NCBI GenBank assembly: GCA_026874595.1
Contig: CM049317.1
Span: forward strand, 29,506,901 to 29,570,900
From: Sipunculus nudus
Lineage: Eukaryota > Annelida > Sipuncula > Golfingiida > Sipunculidae
DNA: 64,000 bases
Direction: 5' to 3'
Part shown: positions 1 through 26,577 of the stretch, one piece after another
Layout: the number at the start of each line of letters is the position of its first letter
Position numbering within the stretch: position 1 is the stretch's first letter
The notes under the pieces: generated by a model
The model's input: the letters and a program-made list of their open reading frames with translations, nothing else
The model's database searches: none
Told to the model about the DNA's origin: nothing
Translations under genes and position numbers: made by a program

Positions 1-607
1 ACCAAGTCTAAGCAATCCGTCTCCTCATAAGGATCCGCATAAATCCCCCTTAGGACTCAAAATGTCTAGGCAATCAGTTGAATGGTCTTATCTGCGTAAT
101 CCTGCTTAAAGACAAACGAACAACTGCGGGTGAAAACATAAACTCCTTAGGACAGAAAATATGGAAGGCCAGCCAAGACCTACAAAAACTTTAAATCGCA
201 TTTTTGTTCAAGGTTTCCAACTACGCAAGAAAATTTCACCATGTTTGAACAAAAAGTGTAACCAAAAGTTTCTTAAGCACATGTTGGGGGCTCGGTATGA
301 AGAATAATTCCAAATGCGTATATTTGAATAGTGCTCGCAAGGGGCAGGGGACATAAGTGATATTTAAACAAACATACTTCAAAGAAGACCATCGTTGACA
401 TAAAGACTTCCGGTCTCAAAACCGTCATGATAAAATACATGTATATAACCAAACTTTATTTAGCTAATGAACACACAGGAAAGAAAACCCAACAATGTGA
501 TCACCTTTATTTCCTAAGAATCAGGATCCATATGCAGACATATTTGTATATTCTGAATCTGAGGCATATATGCATAATTTTATAGGAAACCATCTTTTTC
601 ATTTCAG

Positions 608-13074
<12,467 letters not shown>

Positions 13075-13307
13075 TTTAAGAAATTGTTACGTCCAACATC
13101 GTGGACTTATGGGGCCTTAAGGACCACTTCAAGACTCGCGGGTATTTTTGCACCAAACGCATAAATTGCGCTATAGTTACCATAACAATTATAAAAATGT
13201 CGTTTATATAATCTCAAATATTGATTTTTTGCATAACAAAGGTGTGTTGTCAAGTATATTTTGGGGACGGTTCTTATTGACGTTTTGGCAGTTAACTCCA
13301 CTTTTGG

Positions 13308-13313
13308 AATAAA
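13308..13313 (+). promoter_or_regulatory. Candidate polyadenylation signal of the GGT gene
   Basis: AATAAA lies 234 bp after the GGT stop codon and is the first canonical hexamer downstream. Cleavage would be expected about 15-30 bp later. This is inferred from position only. Confidence 0.35.
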
Positions 13314-15230
13314 CAGTGCCCTCCAATGCACCACGTATAACATCATGATGACACGGGACCGGATGGCGGATGTAGCATATTTTACATGGAGTAAAATTTT
13401 AAAAGAATGACACACGTATTGTTTTAATTTTTGCTATCAACTGACGATTATTTCTAATTGCATGACATACATTCAAGAGAGTATTAAGCTCGCAGGACTT
13501 CAAAGACAATAATGGAAGTCTTAATGACAAAGAAAGAAAACTTGACTGACAAGACAAAACGAGGTCTTTTAAAGTAGATTTATTACTCGAATCCCAAATA
13601 CCAAAATAAGTAAAGTACAATAAGCTATATATATATAATATGTGCCATAATTGATGAAAAAATAAAATAAGAAATATTATCAAATCAATTTAAGATATAT
13701 TTATAATGATGGAGAGAATCAATAGAATATGAAACTTTTCTTACTTTGGCTATTTCTCTGATTAATTTCGACACTTGTCAATTTTTAATTTTTTAAAAAA
13801 TTAGCAATTTCTTGATATACCTTGTTGTGGAAATGAAACAGTAGCGGTACCCGGCTTGTATCGTGTCTCCTTCTAATTTATTCTCATAATGACTAAAACT
13901 AATGAGGGAATGCATTTCGATCTACTGCGACATACTGCTCTCGTAATTTCTCCCTTCATAGTTTCTACCTCTGAGTAATTATGAATTATATAACCTGACC
14001 TGCTCCCCATACGATAAAATGCTTACATTAAAATAAATAATGTAGATCACAGATAACCTGATTCTAACATTGTAACACTTATATACAGAGTTTATACTTC
14101 ATAAAAACAAGTGTATGTTAAACCAGTATCACACTGGGCTGCGAATGTGGGCGATAAATTGCAAACGCCATTAGCTAGGGAGTTTCCAAAATGTCTCGAT
14201 TTGAGTTCGCGTTGTTCTCAATTTGTTAGCGTGAGTCGCAGGGGCTCGCTGTCGTATCGCAGGAATTTTGAACATGTTAATGACAATCAGACAATTTGTC
14301 GCGCGAATATCGTGCAAAAGTCGCCTTACATGTATGTGAACTAGAGGCTGACATTGGCCCAAATTTGTTAGACATTCGTGAAATATTCGTGCGACTAATG
14401 TTTGGTGTGATTCTTGAAGTGAACATTATCGCCAGTTCGCGTATTTACATATTTCGTCAATATGCATCTCCAACAGCCCATTGAAAAAGCAGGTTTAATC
14501 AGCCCGAGATCAGAAATGGTATTTTACCTTCATTCAAAATGACATGTGGTTATTATCATTAGAAGGCTTGAGGTCACAGTTTAAAATGCAAAGCTTACAC
14601 AAAAATTAAACTAATTGCATACTTATGTAAGGATATATTAAGGCACGTGATTAAACAAAAAGAGGAGCGTGTACATTTCATGAATATATGTGTAAATAAA
14701 TTCATAAGTGTGCATAAATTAATTGGAGATGGTGCTATGTTGATAATATAGCTAATTATATTATCAGTTCTAGTTTCACTACAATAAATGCTTTCCAGAA
14801 AACATATGACAAACAGTTATATACACGTAATTTTCACAGATTTTTTTCAAACAACTTATAAACCGATACAGTGAAATAACACTGGGATACCACTGCTGAT
14901 GTCAAAGAATGACCATTGCGCGTCAGGTCTTTCAGTATACAAACATACTGAAAAAGCCGTGTTGCAGTGTTCCGGAAAATCATAAATTATTAGTTTCTGT
15001 TGTTATGAAGTAGTAATTTGCATATTTGTATAATCCTGGTTCGAAGCTCTTTCCTTGCCTTGTTATTTTGACACTGCAAGACTATTCTGCAAATAAAAAT
15101 AGAACATACATTTAAATTTTGAACATAAAATTAGTAATATTTACCTTTACATTTCTTTATATGGAAAATGTTATTAAGTCCTATGATATAAAACAATAGG
15201 TGAAAAATAATAATGTCTTTCTAAATGCCT
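13314..15230. other. Convergent intergenic region between the GGT gene and the Kunitz gene
   Basis: No supported coding exon. It is AT-rich with short chance frames only. A patch at about 14105-14485, richer in TCGC/GCGA words, looks like an interspersed element: it begins ccagtatcacactgggctg and has a faint inverse of gggctg near 14475. I cannot define its ends. Confidence 0.5.
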
Positions 15231-15307
15231 CTATACAGATTGCGGATTCTCCCGTCTACTTGCACAAGGCCTATTTTTACCACTGACATCCTCCAGGTTC
15301 TGTGGCT
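15231..15307 (-). CDS. Tentative terminal exon of the Kunitz gene
   Basis: The minus strand shows TTTCAAAAG at the right phase, then 24 codons including PQNLEDVSGKNRPCASRREN, ending TAG at 15231-15233. The acceptor pyrimidine tract is poor and the peptide is not a recognised domain. It is kept because the phase is exactly what exon 7 needs and I see no better candidate before the GGT 3' end. Confidence 0.3.
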
Positions 15308-15548
15308 CTTTTGAAATAACTGAATATATGCTTAAACAGAACAGAGGAAGCTTTTTAAAGCTTACAAGTTGAAGCAGTATTAAACTAAGAAAAGCGAAGA
15401 TACAACAGCTAGCCTAGTATAAGTTTCCTCGAGTCGTATATAAAAAAATTAGATGGACAAGACTCAAGTACAACCAGATGCACATGCAGTGTCCTAGTGC
15501 AATGGCAACATGATATCAGTTGATATGCTTCATGGTATTGAATCTATA

Positions 15549-15622
<74 letters not shown>

Positions 15623-18600
15623 TTAATTATATAACAGGATAATGAATAATTGGGCTTAGACTTAAATGTTATCAAATTCAAATTAAAATGTTTGAACTGT
15701 GGATGGTACAAAGTGAATTAGCGAGAAAGAGAGATTTATAATTAAAGATGATATATATGTATGAATATATATATATATATAACATTTTATGTTCATTATC
15801 CTGCAACGTGTCTCCATTTTGGTTCAATTCACTCTTCCGCCTCAGCCATCGATCCACTTGAGCTGAGTCGGGACGTGTATGCAAATAAGTTGTCGTCTGC
15901 AGGATTAACAACTGGGAAAACCTATAGATCGAAAGCTCGAGGAAACCTGTTTATTCAGGCCGAGTTGAGTCGGGTCGCGTCGCAAAGTCTATGCCGGGCT
16001 TATAGAGTGGTCATGACTGATTATGTACCAAGACTCTCGTTAAGTCACGTTTGGTCCTCGCTCACTGATTTTCGTTCACAGACTCATGTATGGTCACATT
16101 TGACACAGGATTGGGTATAGCCCCGTACTGTAGTGACCCACCATTAACATAGACCCGTTACAGCCATGTTTGTTCATGTCCCATTCTTAATTCAGGATCG
16201 GGTATAGCCTCGCTAAATGACGATTTACGGTTAAGAAAGTCACGTTTTATCATGGCCTATAATTAACACAGACTCTGATACACTCACGTTTGGTCATTAC
16301 TTGTATACCGTTAAGACAAACTCATTGCAGTCACGCTTGGTCATGGCTTACCGTAAAGGCAAAGTCACAGACACAGACTCGTGTACAATCACTTTTTATA
16401 ACGACTTATCGTCAATAAAGACTGGATTACAGTCACGCTTATTCATGACCTACCGTCAATACAGACTCGTTTACAGTCACGCTTGGTCACGACTTACAGT
16501 CAATACAGACTCGTTTACAGTCACGATTAGTGGTGACTTACCGTCAATACCGACTCGTTTACAGTCTCACTTGGTCATGACTTACCGTCAATACAGACTC
16601 GTTTACAGTCACGATTTGTGGTGACTTACCGTCAATACCGACTCGTTTACAGTCTCACTTGGTCATGACTTACCGTCAATACAGACTAGTTTACACTCAC
16701 GCTTGGTCATAACCTTACAGTCAACACAGACACGTTTACAGTCAGACTTGGTCATGACTTACCGTCAATACAGACTCGTTTACAGTCACGCTTGGTCATA
16801 AAGTTGTTCTTCGTCCCCAGACATCCTTTGTAGGTGAAGGAGCGACACTCCTTAGCGACCCCGTTGTAGTACCATCTCGTCAGAGAACCTGACTTGGGAC
16901 ACGGACCACCTTTTGCCAGAGGCTCCTTGCATACCTTCTCAGCATCTGTTAATAAAAGTTATTTATTTCCAGCCCCGAGTAAATCGGAATTCGAACGGTA
17001 AACGGCTTAAATGACGCTTGATATTATTACACGTATTCTGATATATGAAATTTTGTTCCGACCAATAATTATTTTTACACAAACTTCAAGTATACACAAT
17101 TATAAAAAAAGTAATGTCAAACTAGTTCACATATTATAAAGTGTAGTCAGAGAGTAATTGAGTCATATTAATTTCACCATTGACTAACTGAAGATCAACG
17201 CACTTCCAGTTTATATTTTAGATTAATCAGGAACATCCGATAACCATATTTGTGTTCATGTTTGATTTATCATAAACTGCAGACCCATTTATAAAAAGGA
17301 GTCGAGATGACACACCCGGAGAACTCTTAATTCGAAAATCACAATGAATCTTCGTAATTTTTAGAGTGCCTCACGGCATGCCCCTATCAGTTTATTCTAA
17401 AAAGGCCTCAGTGTCCTGTTTTCATGGCTAATGGCAACAGGTGATAACACTTACTGACACACACGGGTTTGGTTGTGCAGTCTGTCGATTTGTAGCAGTT
17501 CTTCTCGGTCTGGGCCATGCACGTCTTCTTGCCACAATCGAAGTCCTGCAACATACATGTAGATATATTCCTCACAATAAATAAATTGTTTTTACTTATT
17601 ATTTTCATTCATACATACAATTTTATAAATAATCTTTAAAATATACTTTTTATATAACATATTTTATCATTTTTATATAAAATATTTTATATATAATATT
17701 TAAATATATTTCAAAATTTTATATTTAATATTATTATATAACTTCTCAATGCATCATAATTATATATATAATTTATATATGTAATATTTATATTTAGTTT
17801 TTATACATAATATTTCATATCTCATTTCTCACTTCTGAACAGTTATATATATATATATAATTTTTATATATAATATTTAATATCATTTCTCATTGCATAA
17901 TTTTATACATAATTTTACATATAATATGTTTATATCTTTTTGTATAAAATCTTTATATCTTTCTTTAAAATTCTAACTGCATTTCTTCGACTTATTATTT
18001 TCAGCTCATACCTATAAATTTATATTTCACGTTAATAGAAAAACTGAATATAGTGCTTCATATTTAATGTGTACGTATAACAGTATTTTTATCGCAAGTG
18101 CAGCGATGCGTAGCACTGAAACTATTAACAGATGTTTGTTTGACGTCGTATAGCGAGTCTTTTTTAAAGGATAGGTCCATGGCCTGCCGGTTGCACTGCC
18201 TACTGAAAAAGGGTGAAGCTGTCCATACGGTAAGAATGATATGTTATTGATATTAAGCCTGTCACTAATTGGAAATTATAATCGCTGAGGTTCAAACAAT
18301 ATTTCACCATTACGCAATAGTGACATGTAGGTGTCGATCAGGGGACCTCTAAAGCCTGTACCACTTGGTTTTGTCCTTCCCCTCTCTCGAGACAGGTCTT
18401 TTTTCTTGGGATCATTTTTTTGCGGGAGTACGTCTCGGAGGTCCGGACTTCGGTATCTCAAATGAACTGTCTCGGATTCTGTTGTGGTCCGGACTTCAGG
18501 ATCAATAAGAAATTGATCCCGCGGTTAGAAAATATACCCCATACTAAACATAATCTGTGATTTGTTAAGATTAACTTCTTTTCCTCAACAAGCGATTATC

Positions 18601-21600
18601 TCTCAACCCTTTGCGCTAATATAGGCTAACACCAACCAATCTTTTGTGGATGAATCACTGATATCTTTTGAAAACTTTAGCCCTGCAGCAAGGAAGTAGA
18701 TGATTGGGAAAACACGTGCTCTCGAGGTCTGGGTCTCACTCACGGAAACACTGATCAAGGTCTATAGGTATCGGATCATATGGTTTCGGTCTCGGGTTAG
18801 TCGGTCTCGAGTACATCACAGATGCAAGTCTAACGGTAACTGAATATATACCTATTCAGACTCCTTGATACCGCCGCATTAAAAAATATCACAAAAACGT
18901 GAAAAATTAAAACCCTTGTTCGTGAAAAAATCATATAATATAATATGTTTATTACAGGGACATTTGAATAATATGGGGTTAGAAATAGTTATTTATTGTA
19001 ATAAACAAGAAATTTTAGAACCTGAACACAAAAGACGCAACGCTGGCAGTTGATATAATGTAACTTGTCTCGTCCCAAGAGGTGTTATTCCGATTTGCTC
19101 TGGTCCTCTCCATCAACGGCTTGTGTTCGGCTCTACAGTTTAAACCGTGCATAGTTCCAAACAGGGAGATCCTTTCGATACGTATAAGTGACCATTTATC
19201 CGGTGACAACATAAAATAATTACCTGTTCGTGACCGCAGGATACGGTATAAAACTTCTGAAAGGTTGTAGCACTAATGCAATGCTAAATTCCCTTACACA
19301 TCAATAATTTTACCAGAGACCTAGTGTTTACGTAGATAAGAAGTCGCCATGATGGTATAAGGTATCCCACAGCCCTCTGCGACGGAATTTAAACTGGGAC
19401 CCCGCTCCAAACTTTATCGCTGTTGGAATGGGAAAAAAAAGTTGGATTGTGCAGGATACAAGTCCATCAACGTCCACTTACGACAAGTTCCTAATTTTTG
19501 GTATGTTTAAATCATGGCGGGCTTAAAAGGATCTTAGGCGATAATGTTTCATTGTAATATTGAGGTAAGAATATGGTAATGTTGCCAGAAAGACTCATTT
19601 ACTACCAAAGACACGATCGGATGTATTTTGATGTGTATATTAAGCACCTTTAGAGTTTTTTTTTTGGTGCGTTTACAGTTTTACCATTACACGGCCACAG
19701 TGTAAAGGTCAGGGCCACAACTGTGATCACAGTTGTTGATTTCGCAGCGACATTAAAATTGTAACAAGTTGACTCTGGCAGGCAGCCGGCCCGCCGTGGC
19801 TGGGGAAAACCTAAAGCAGACATTTTCCCCCATTTATCAATACAATATTCTCCCAATCGAAATTCAAAGTTGAAAACCTTTCGGAGTGGCGGGTTAAACA
19901 CGCACTTGATAAAAATCTTTGTTTTCTGATTGATACGACACTTTGACCAGAAATATCATAATTTTATCTTTAAATGGAATGTCTCCAGTTTACTCAAAGG
20001 ATCTTACAGATAATCTTACTGTTAAGAAAGCGCTTCACTTACCATACATGGGTCATCTGCGACGTCACAGGCTTTGCAGCCATCGTTATCTAGAGTGATG
20101 TTGATGCCATACGGACAGACTCTTGGGCAGTTCATTGAGGGACAGCCGTACAACCGCTGGCATCCTAGACACTTGACGCAGCCATACCAGTCGGTATAGT
20201 ATACAGGTCTTGTCAGGCCGGTACAGTAGCAAGTTTCGGGATAGCACACGGAAGTTTGTTGTTGACACTCACATCTAGCACACCCGTTCGAATCAGTGCC
20301 TGTTTTGATTGTTTGTGCACCATTTGGACATCTGAGGTCTCCACATGTGTCACAGGAGCGACATTCGCACACTGCGCAACCCGTGTTTGTGTCTTCTCCT
20401 ACTCGTGAGCTCCTCTCACCATACCCACACGACGTCGTGCACTGGGTGCATGACCTGCACTCACACCTGGCGCATCCATCTGAGGTCGAGCCAATGTTTG
20501 TTAACCTTTCTCTGTAATTGCAGTTGTAGTCGGCTTCGTTGCATGTGTTGCAGGCGGTGCATGAGCACGTGACGCAACCTTGACTGTCTCTGCTGTCCAC
20601 CACAGCCCGTTGTCCCTGAGGGCAGGAAATCTGGCAAGTATCGCACCGTTGACAGCTGCATTGCCAGCATCCGTTTTGGTCTGTGGATGTCCGGGTTGCT
20701 GTCAGACCGTAAGCACACTGGACGTTGTTGCAGTTGTCACAGTCGACACACCCGCAGCGTGGGCAATTATCCACAGTCACCCCGTCATCACGCTGACCAC
20801 GTGGGCAGTCATTGCAGGTATTACAAGCTACAACACGTGAGACAACAGAAACCGTCACTTCTATCACTGAAAAGCAGAATACAATTAACAATGCTCCATT
20901 AGCCAACCATATTGGCAGGAACACTTATACTCTAAATAAGAAATCGAGGGGACATACAGTGAGCGGAATACGACTTTTTTTTATTTGGAGTAGAAAACTT
21001 AATTATATTCCATTATTAGAACAACCTTATATCACTAGTTGATAGATCGGGAATCTACCTCCTCGGCTCCCGGTAAAAGAAGGGTGGCGGCTGACCGTAG
21101 AAACATCGAGCTTAGTGACCAAAAGTAAGAGACATTGTCTTGGCCAGGGTGAATGATTGTCGCAGCAAGTGTTTGCTTGTTAAGATTTGGATTCGAAATT
21201 AGTATTTGTTAGTTTAATGCTGCCCGTGGAGCATGATGGTGTAAAAGCGAAACTGCCTCCTCCCGGGCGTGTGGCCAAGCGATCATAGATTCGAAACCAG
21301 ACCTACGCAAACGCCCTAAAGCATGGTCTAAAAAAACCATGTGCTTTGGTCCACCAAGCATTACAAAGGTACATCGGATTAAGTGCCATCTATGACCACT
21401 AGATCGCCTGTGGTCTCATTACGGACAAGGAAGAAAATATTAAAAAGTTTAATGAGCCAGTTCTTGGGATGGGGACTTGACGCCTGAAACTTTACTTCAC
21501 AAGAGTGTCTCTACCTTACTATTTATTGCACATGCCAAAGGATTCGGAGTATAAACGGCTTTGGCTCAATACAAAAAAGAATAAGCTAAATTTGGAGAGT

Positions 21601-24600
21601 TCCAATAGTCATTCTCGTGGCTTGAAAACCCAATGTTTATGTTTTTTTTTTAATGAAGGAGAATTCGTTCAACACAACATCAGTTGTATCAACGACGATT
21701 ATTTTCATGCCTTGGATCATCTGGTCCTGTCTTTCTCATCATGTAACTACTGTTTATTTAGTCCTAATGCGTTGGGTCTGTTACCGTCTGCCGCAGTCAT
21801 GAATGTGGAAAATGTCCACCCTTCCGCCAAGGGTGTTACCACTGACAACGAACGGGTTGTGAAAGGGAAGGGACTTCTTGTCACAACTATCAACCTTCAA
21901 AATTAAAATTATATAATGTGGACTTTGAAACCCAACATATATTCTCGTCACTTATCAACCTACGCCACTCGTGTACCTAGAAGCCCCTACGCATGGTGGA
22001 GAATTGGTTTCTTTACCCATAATCCATGAATAGCAAACTGCTCTTGTGAGTACGAATCTTGCAGAGTTGACAAAGTCTGTTTCCTCTGTATCCATATAAT
22101 TCCAACCAAATCTGCCGCTAAAGCGCCGAGTTTCTTATGTCATATTTGAATAAACTGTGTTGTTGCTTTCAGTATTTTCAAGTTTCCTTTCCTTTGCTTT
22201 TCATTTACTGCTTTAAATTCAAAACATAGAAACAGCCAAGAAACATTATTGAGCCTAGCGGAAGGAACATTCTTAACAGGTTACAGTTTCAAATTGCTCA
22301 ATTTTTCTTAAAACAAGTTAATCTGATTAAAATATTAAATATAAAATTCATAAAATCTGCAACCTGTCATTGATTCTATACTGAATAGTTTATCTCAATA
22401 GATAAATTGGCTTCGTCAGGTCGCTACAGGAATAGTCTCTTTTGAGGTCCATGTTTCTCCAAGGAAATAAAAAAAATGTTGGTCCGGTAAGCAAAGCGTC
22501 AGTCAAACATTGGCAACCTCTTTGTTTTTATTTGTTTAATTTTTTAAGAATATTTCGTTTTTTATTATTCTTTATACATGTACATTCATTTACACACATA
22601 TATGGACATACAGAGACAGAACTATACAATATACAGTGAAACTTGTCTAAAGCGGACAGTCAAGGGACTCGATCATTTTGTCCTTTAAGGAGTGAACCCA
22701 CCAAGGCCGACACGCATCTCGACACAGCGCGACGCAGGCCGACACAGGAATCAGGCGACACATACCGACACTTTGTTGCGTCGGTTTGCGTTGCCTAGCG
22801 TGTCGTGAAGTGTGTCATGTAGCCAAAATAACAAACCAATTGACCAACACGCCCGCGACACATATGGGGGTTCATGACACGGAGATTATCGCGTGTTTGC
22901 CGGAAGTTGACCTTTTTAGATTATCTGTTGCAAGTGTTTAGCATAAAGCTATAGCCACTTTATATTTTAAGACTTAAACAAGACAAAGGCTCCGATGACA
23001 TTCGGGCGCGTTTGAGCGATACTCACATGAGCCCTGTTTTTCAGGAAATATAAGGGGGGCAATCCACCGAGTTCGGGCAAAAGCCCAGTTCATGATAATG
23101 AGGACAGTATAGCCACCGGCCAGAATATAAAAACATTTCTCAATATCATTTTCCAACACATAATACGGTATGTATAATTTGAGAATAAAAGTTATTTTTG
23201 CTTATTTTTCATTATTTGTTTGAACATTCACGATATCCTAAATTTCTTCTTATGAGATTATTTGGCGCAATTAAAAGAGAATTGATAAAAATATTAAGAA
23301 ACAAGAAACTGAAAATAAGAGCTCGTTATAATCGTTAAGTGCAAAAGTACGCGTTTAATCCCTTAAAAAGAGAAGGGGACACATGCAACTTTGTCACCGT
23401 TATACTTTGCCAATCCCCCCCCCCCCCACGAGCCCCATGATTACTGACGTCGATGACATCGATACTTTATATTAAATGTTGCTATCAATTAATTAAATAT
23501 TTATTTATTTTTTAATTTTGTGATCACAGTAGGGCATGAATATGGGTTTATAATTTCACCATTTTACCTTTACTTGAATCAAGTGTTAGCGCAACAATTT
23601 CCCCAGGTGCTGATATACCGGTCAAAGCTCCGTTTGACTAATATTCTTTGAATGATCAATGCCTTGAGGGAGGGGTAAATGGTCAACAAGTGTATACTAT
23701 CATGACATGAAAAAAGCGTATGATTTTCCAAACCGAATATAAATTAACGGTGGGAAAGGGGGAGTGCAAAGGGCTTAAACAAGATCGTTGTTTTTATTTT
23801 CAGTAGTCTATCCAGTAAATGAGGTTAAGGCAACGGGGTCTGGAAAAGTTTGTACTCCACATATTACGTATTTCAAGTCTTCTGTCAAACAACAAACTTG
23901 GCTCATCCCGTAGTATGAGATTATATCCACCCTTAAGAGGAAGAGCAGCCCCTGTGATTTTGCTCAGGTTTGTGTTTTGTTTTAAAGGACCTGCTTTAAA
24001 GGACCTGATACATAAAATAAAGCTTTTTTATCAGTTTTTTATTAACTGATTTGGTGTTTTTTTATTTATTCAACATCTAGTATAAATGCAAAATATAGTG
24101 AATATGCTGTTTATTAATAAAATAAGAAACATTATATATTCAGAACTTTTATGGAGAAATGATATACAAAGAAAAATGGAGCGTATCGTCAATACATATC
24201 GGATATCGAATTGAGTGTATCGCAATAGGTATTGTACCTAAATAGGCAGACCGATACCCAGTCCTAGGCAGGACCGATGCAAGACAACAGAAAATTGTCT
24301 CCTGATTGGCTGGAAGTGACCTTGACATTGACCCACTCACTCCACGTAGCGCTGCGTGTCGGTATGTGCCGTGAAAAGTGCGTCGCACGTCCAGTTCCAC
24401 CGCACGATCTGTGTCGAGTTGTGTAGAGAAGAAGCCGACGCAACCCAACACGCGTTTTCATCGCACGACAAATCGAACATGTTCGATCGTGTCGCAAGGC
24501 CCGCGATACAAAGCCGACACGCTTCTTGTGTCGTGTGCTTCTCCACGATGTGTCGTGTGAGCTGGTCCACTGCCACGACACAGGCGGACGTCGCGACACA

Positions 24601-26238
24601 CTGGACGTCATCTGTGTCGTAAAGCGTGTCGAGAGACGTGTCGGGACGCATGTCGGCTTTGGTGGGTTCACCCCTTAATAGTGAGGTGTCCTCATTAGGC
24701 AGGTTGACCTTGGTTGATAACTGAGGGATTTTGAATAAAGACAACGAACAATTGCAAGAACGTGATTATTGTATTATATCAGGTTTCATGTACATGTACA
24801 ACTGATCATGCATACATCATGTATTCAATAGATATATACAAACTGTGATTATTTTTACTTATCTCAAGTAGTAAACAATATAAGGAGAAGGGTCTATGAA
24901 ATCATCCGTAAAAAGAATGTTCATAATTTTTTCTGCAAGAGCGCAAACGCTTTTTTTCACGGATTCACTCAGGCAAATAAGCTCGACTTTTTCAGATAGC
25001 GTAAGCGACCTGCCTGAACTATGCGTGGTGCCACCTGGCAGCATTGTCTAAACTATCCTGTTCAGCTGCCCCAATGCGATAATCTCAAAAATAATGACGA
25101 CGTTGATAATGCGAAGATTGTAATGGCTACGAACTTGGGAACATTCTTTTAAATAGGTGAATGTAGCTTTAGCCTTAAATAAACTTTCTTTGATGATGGT
25201 TGTTTGGTTTGATTTGCTTTGATTTTGATGGCATCCGAGATAAAAACGAAACCCGAGGAGCTTGTGCACGGCGGCACGATACGCGAAACTGTGGAGCGAG
25301 CACATGGTTGACATTGTACTGAGCAGATCAGTTTGAGATATATTAAGAAAAACTAATTATTTTATATCAAACAGCCTGCTACAACAAAGTGGCAAGTTTA
25401 CAGTAAGATATTGCGCAGTGAAATCAGGGACGCAGGGGTAATCGGCAGCCGTTTAATCCTTTTATGACCTCGTGGTCGAGCAAATAATATGCAGCTTCGC
25501 AATGTGTATGATCAACCGTAAAATAAAGTGACAGGATGTTTACCGCTTCACCCTTGCTGTGTTATCCTATGAGCACACAAACCATGACATGAACACCTAC
25601 ACGCATTAAGGTAACAACTGGGGATTGCTCAATCCTTTGTGTTACAGTTCCGGAAACAACAGTAACGGTGGCCTTTGATGTTATCCGGGGCGAGTGATCA
25701 GTGTCCGTCGGAGATGGCGTGTCGTGTCCATATTTGTCAGGTTCATTTACTCTTAGAATGTTACTTTGAGTTCAAATCCGATGTCCGTTGTCCGCAGAAG
25801 TGAGGTGTCCGCCTTACAGAGGTTCCGCTTATTCATAACAAAGACGGAATTTTGAAGGGACTGAACTATATTGTCCGTAATAGCCAGTTGTCCGCCTTAG
25901 TGAGGTGTCCGTTAGACCAGTTTTCACTGTATTCTGATTGAAGGTAAAGCAAGTAAACTTTGTTAACTTATGCATATGCATGAAGACCAAAACTTATATT
26001 TGTAATATCCCATGTAAATGAAACATGAATAGACCGATGATTTTTCAGTATTGAAAGTATCTCATTCCACATTATTTTAGAAAAACAGCAGTCCCAGAGA
26101 ATATGTTATAGAGTTTCCTTAGCATTAAAAAATGTTTATTACTTATAGTCAACTAAATCAATCTTACACAGGAATTGATTCAGTGTTAGTTTCTTGTGTA
26201 AAATCCAGATTAGAACATGCGTGGTTTAACAGATATTG

Positions 26239-26320
<82 letters not shown>

Positions 26321-26530
26321 AGAACCCTCTAGAGAAGCTTTCTTCTGTAAGATAATTATCTCTTACCCATTTAGAAAAAAGCATCAACTGGTTTCACTAC
26401 GAAGTTATTTGTGATTCATTATATGTAAATTTTATGTACAAGCGGCGTTTGTCACAGGAATGTGCATCCATGGGTGTCAGCGATATGGGTGTCGACTGCC
26501 TTTACAACAGTCGAAACGTCGCTTACATTA

Positions 26531-26577
<47 letters not shown>

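Noticed and set aside
20828-20924. ATG at 20924 as the start of a separate secreted protein
   Set aside because: A hydrophobic stretch follows, but a good acceptor (TTGTCTCACGTGTTGTAG) at 20828 joins in phase with the upstream Kunitz exon, and a better signal peptide with promoter exists at 31291.
21505-21906. 133-codon plus-strand open frame in a Kunitz-gene intron
   Set aside because: No domain or family resemblance, low-complexity Asn/Lys/Leu content, and antisense to the intron. Most likely chance or old repeat.
24149-24744. Overlapping open frames on both strands
   Set aside because: They fall in the CGACAC/GTGTCG-rich terminal block of the TTAA element. A repetitive GC-richer sequence without stops explains them.
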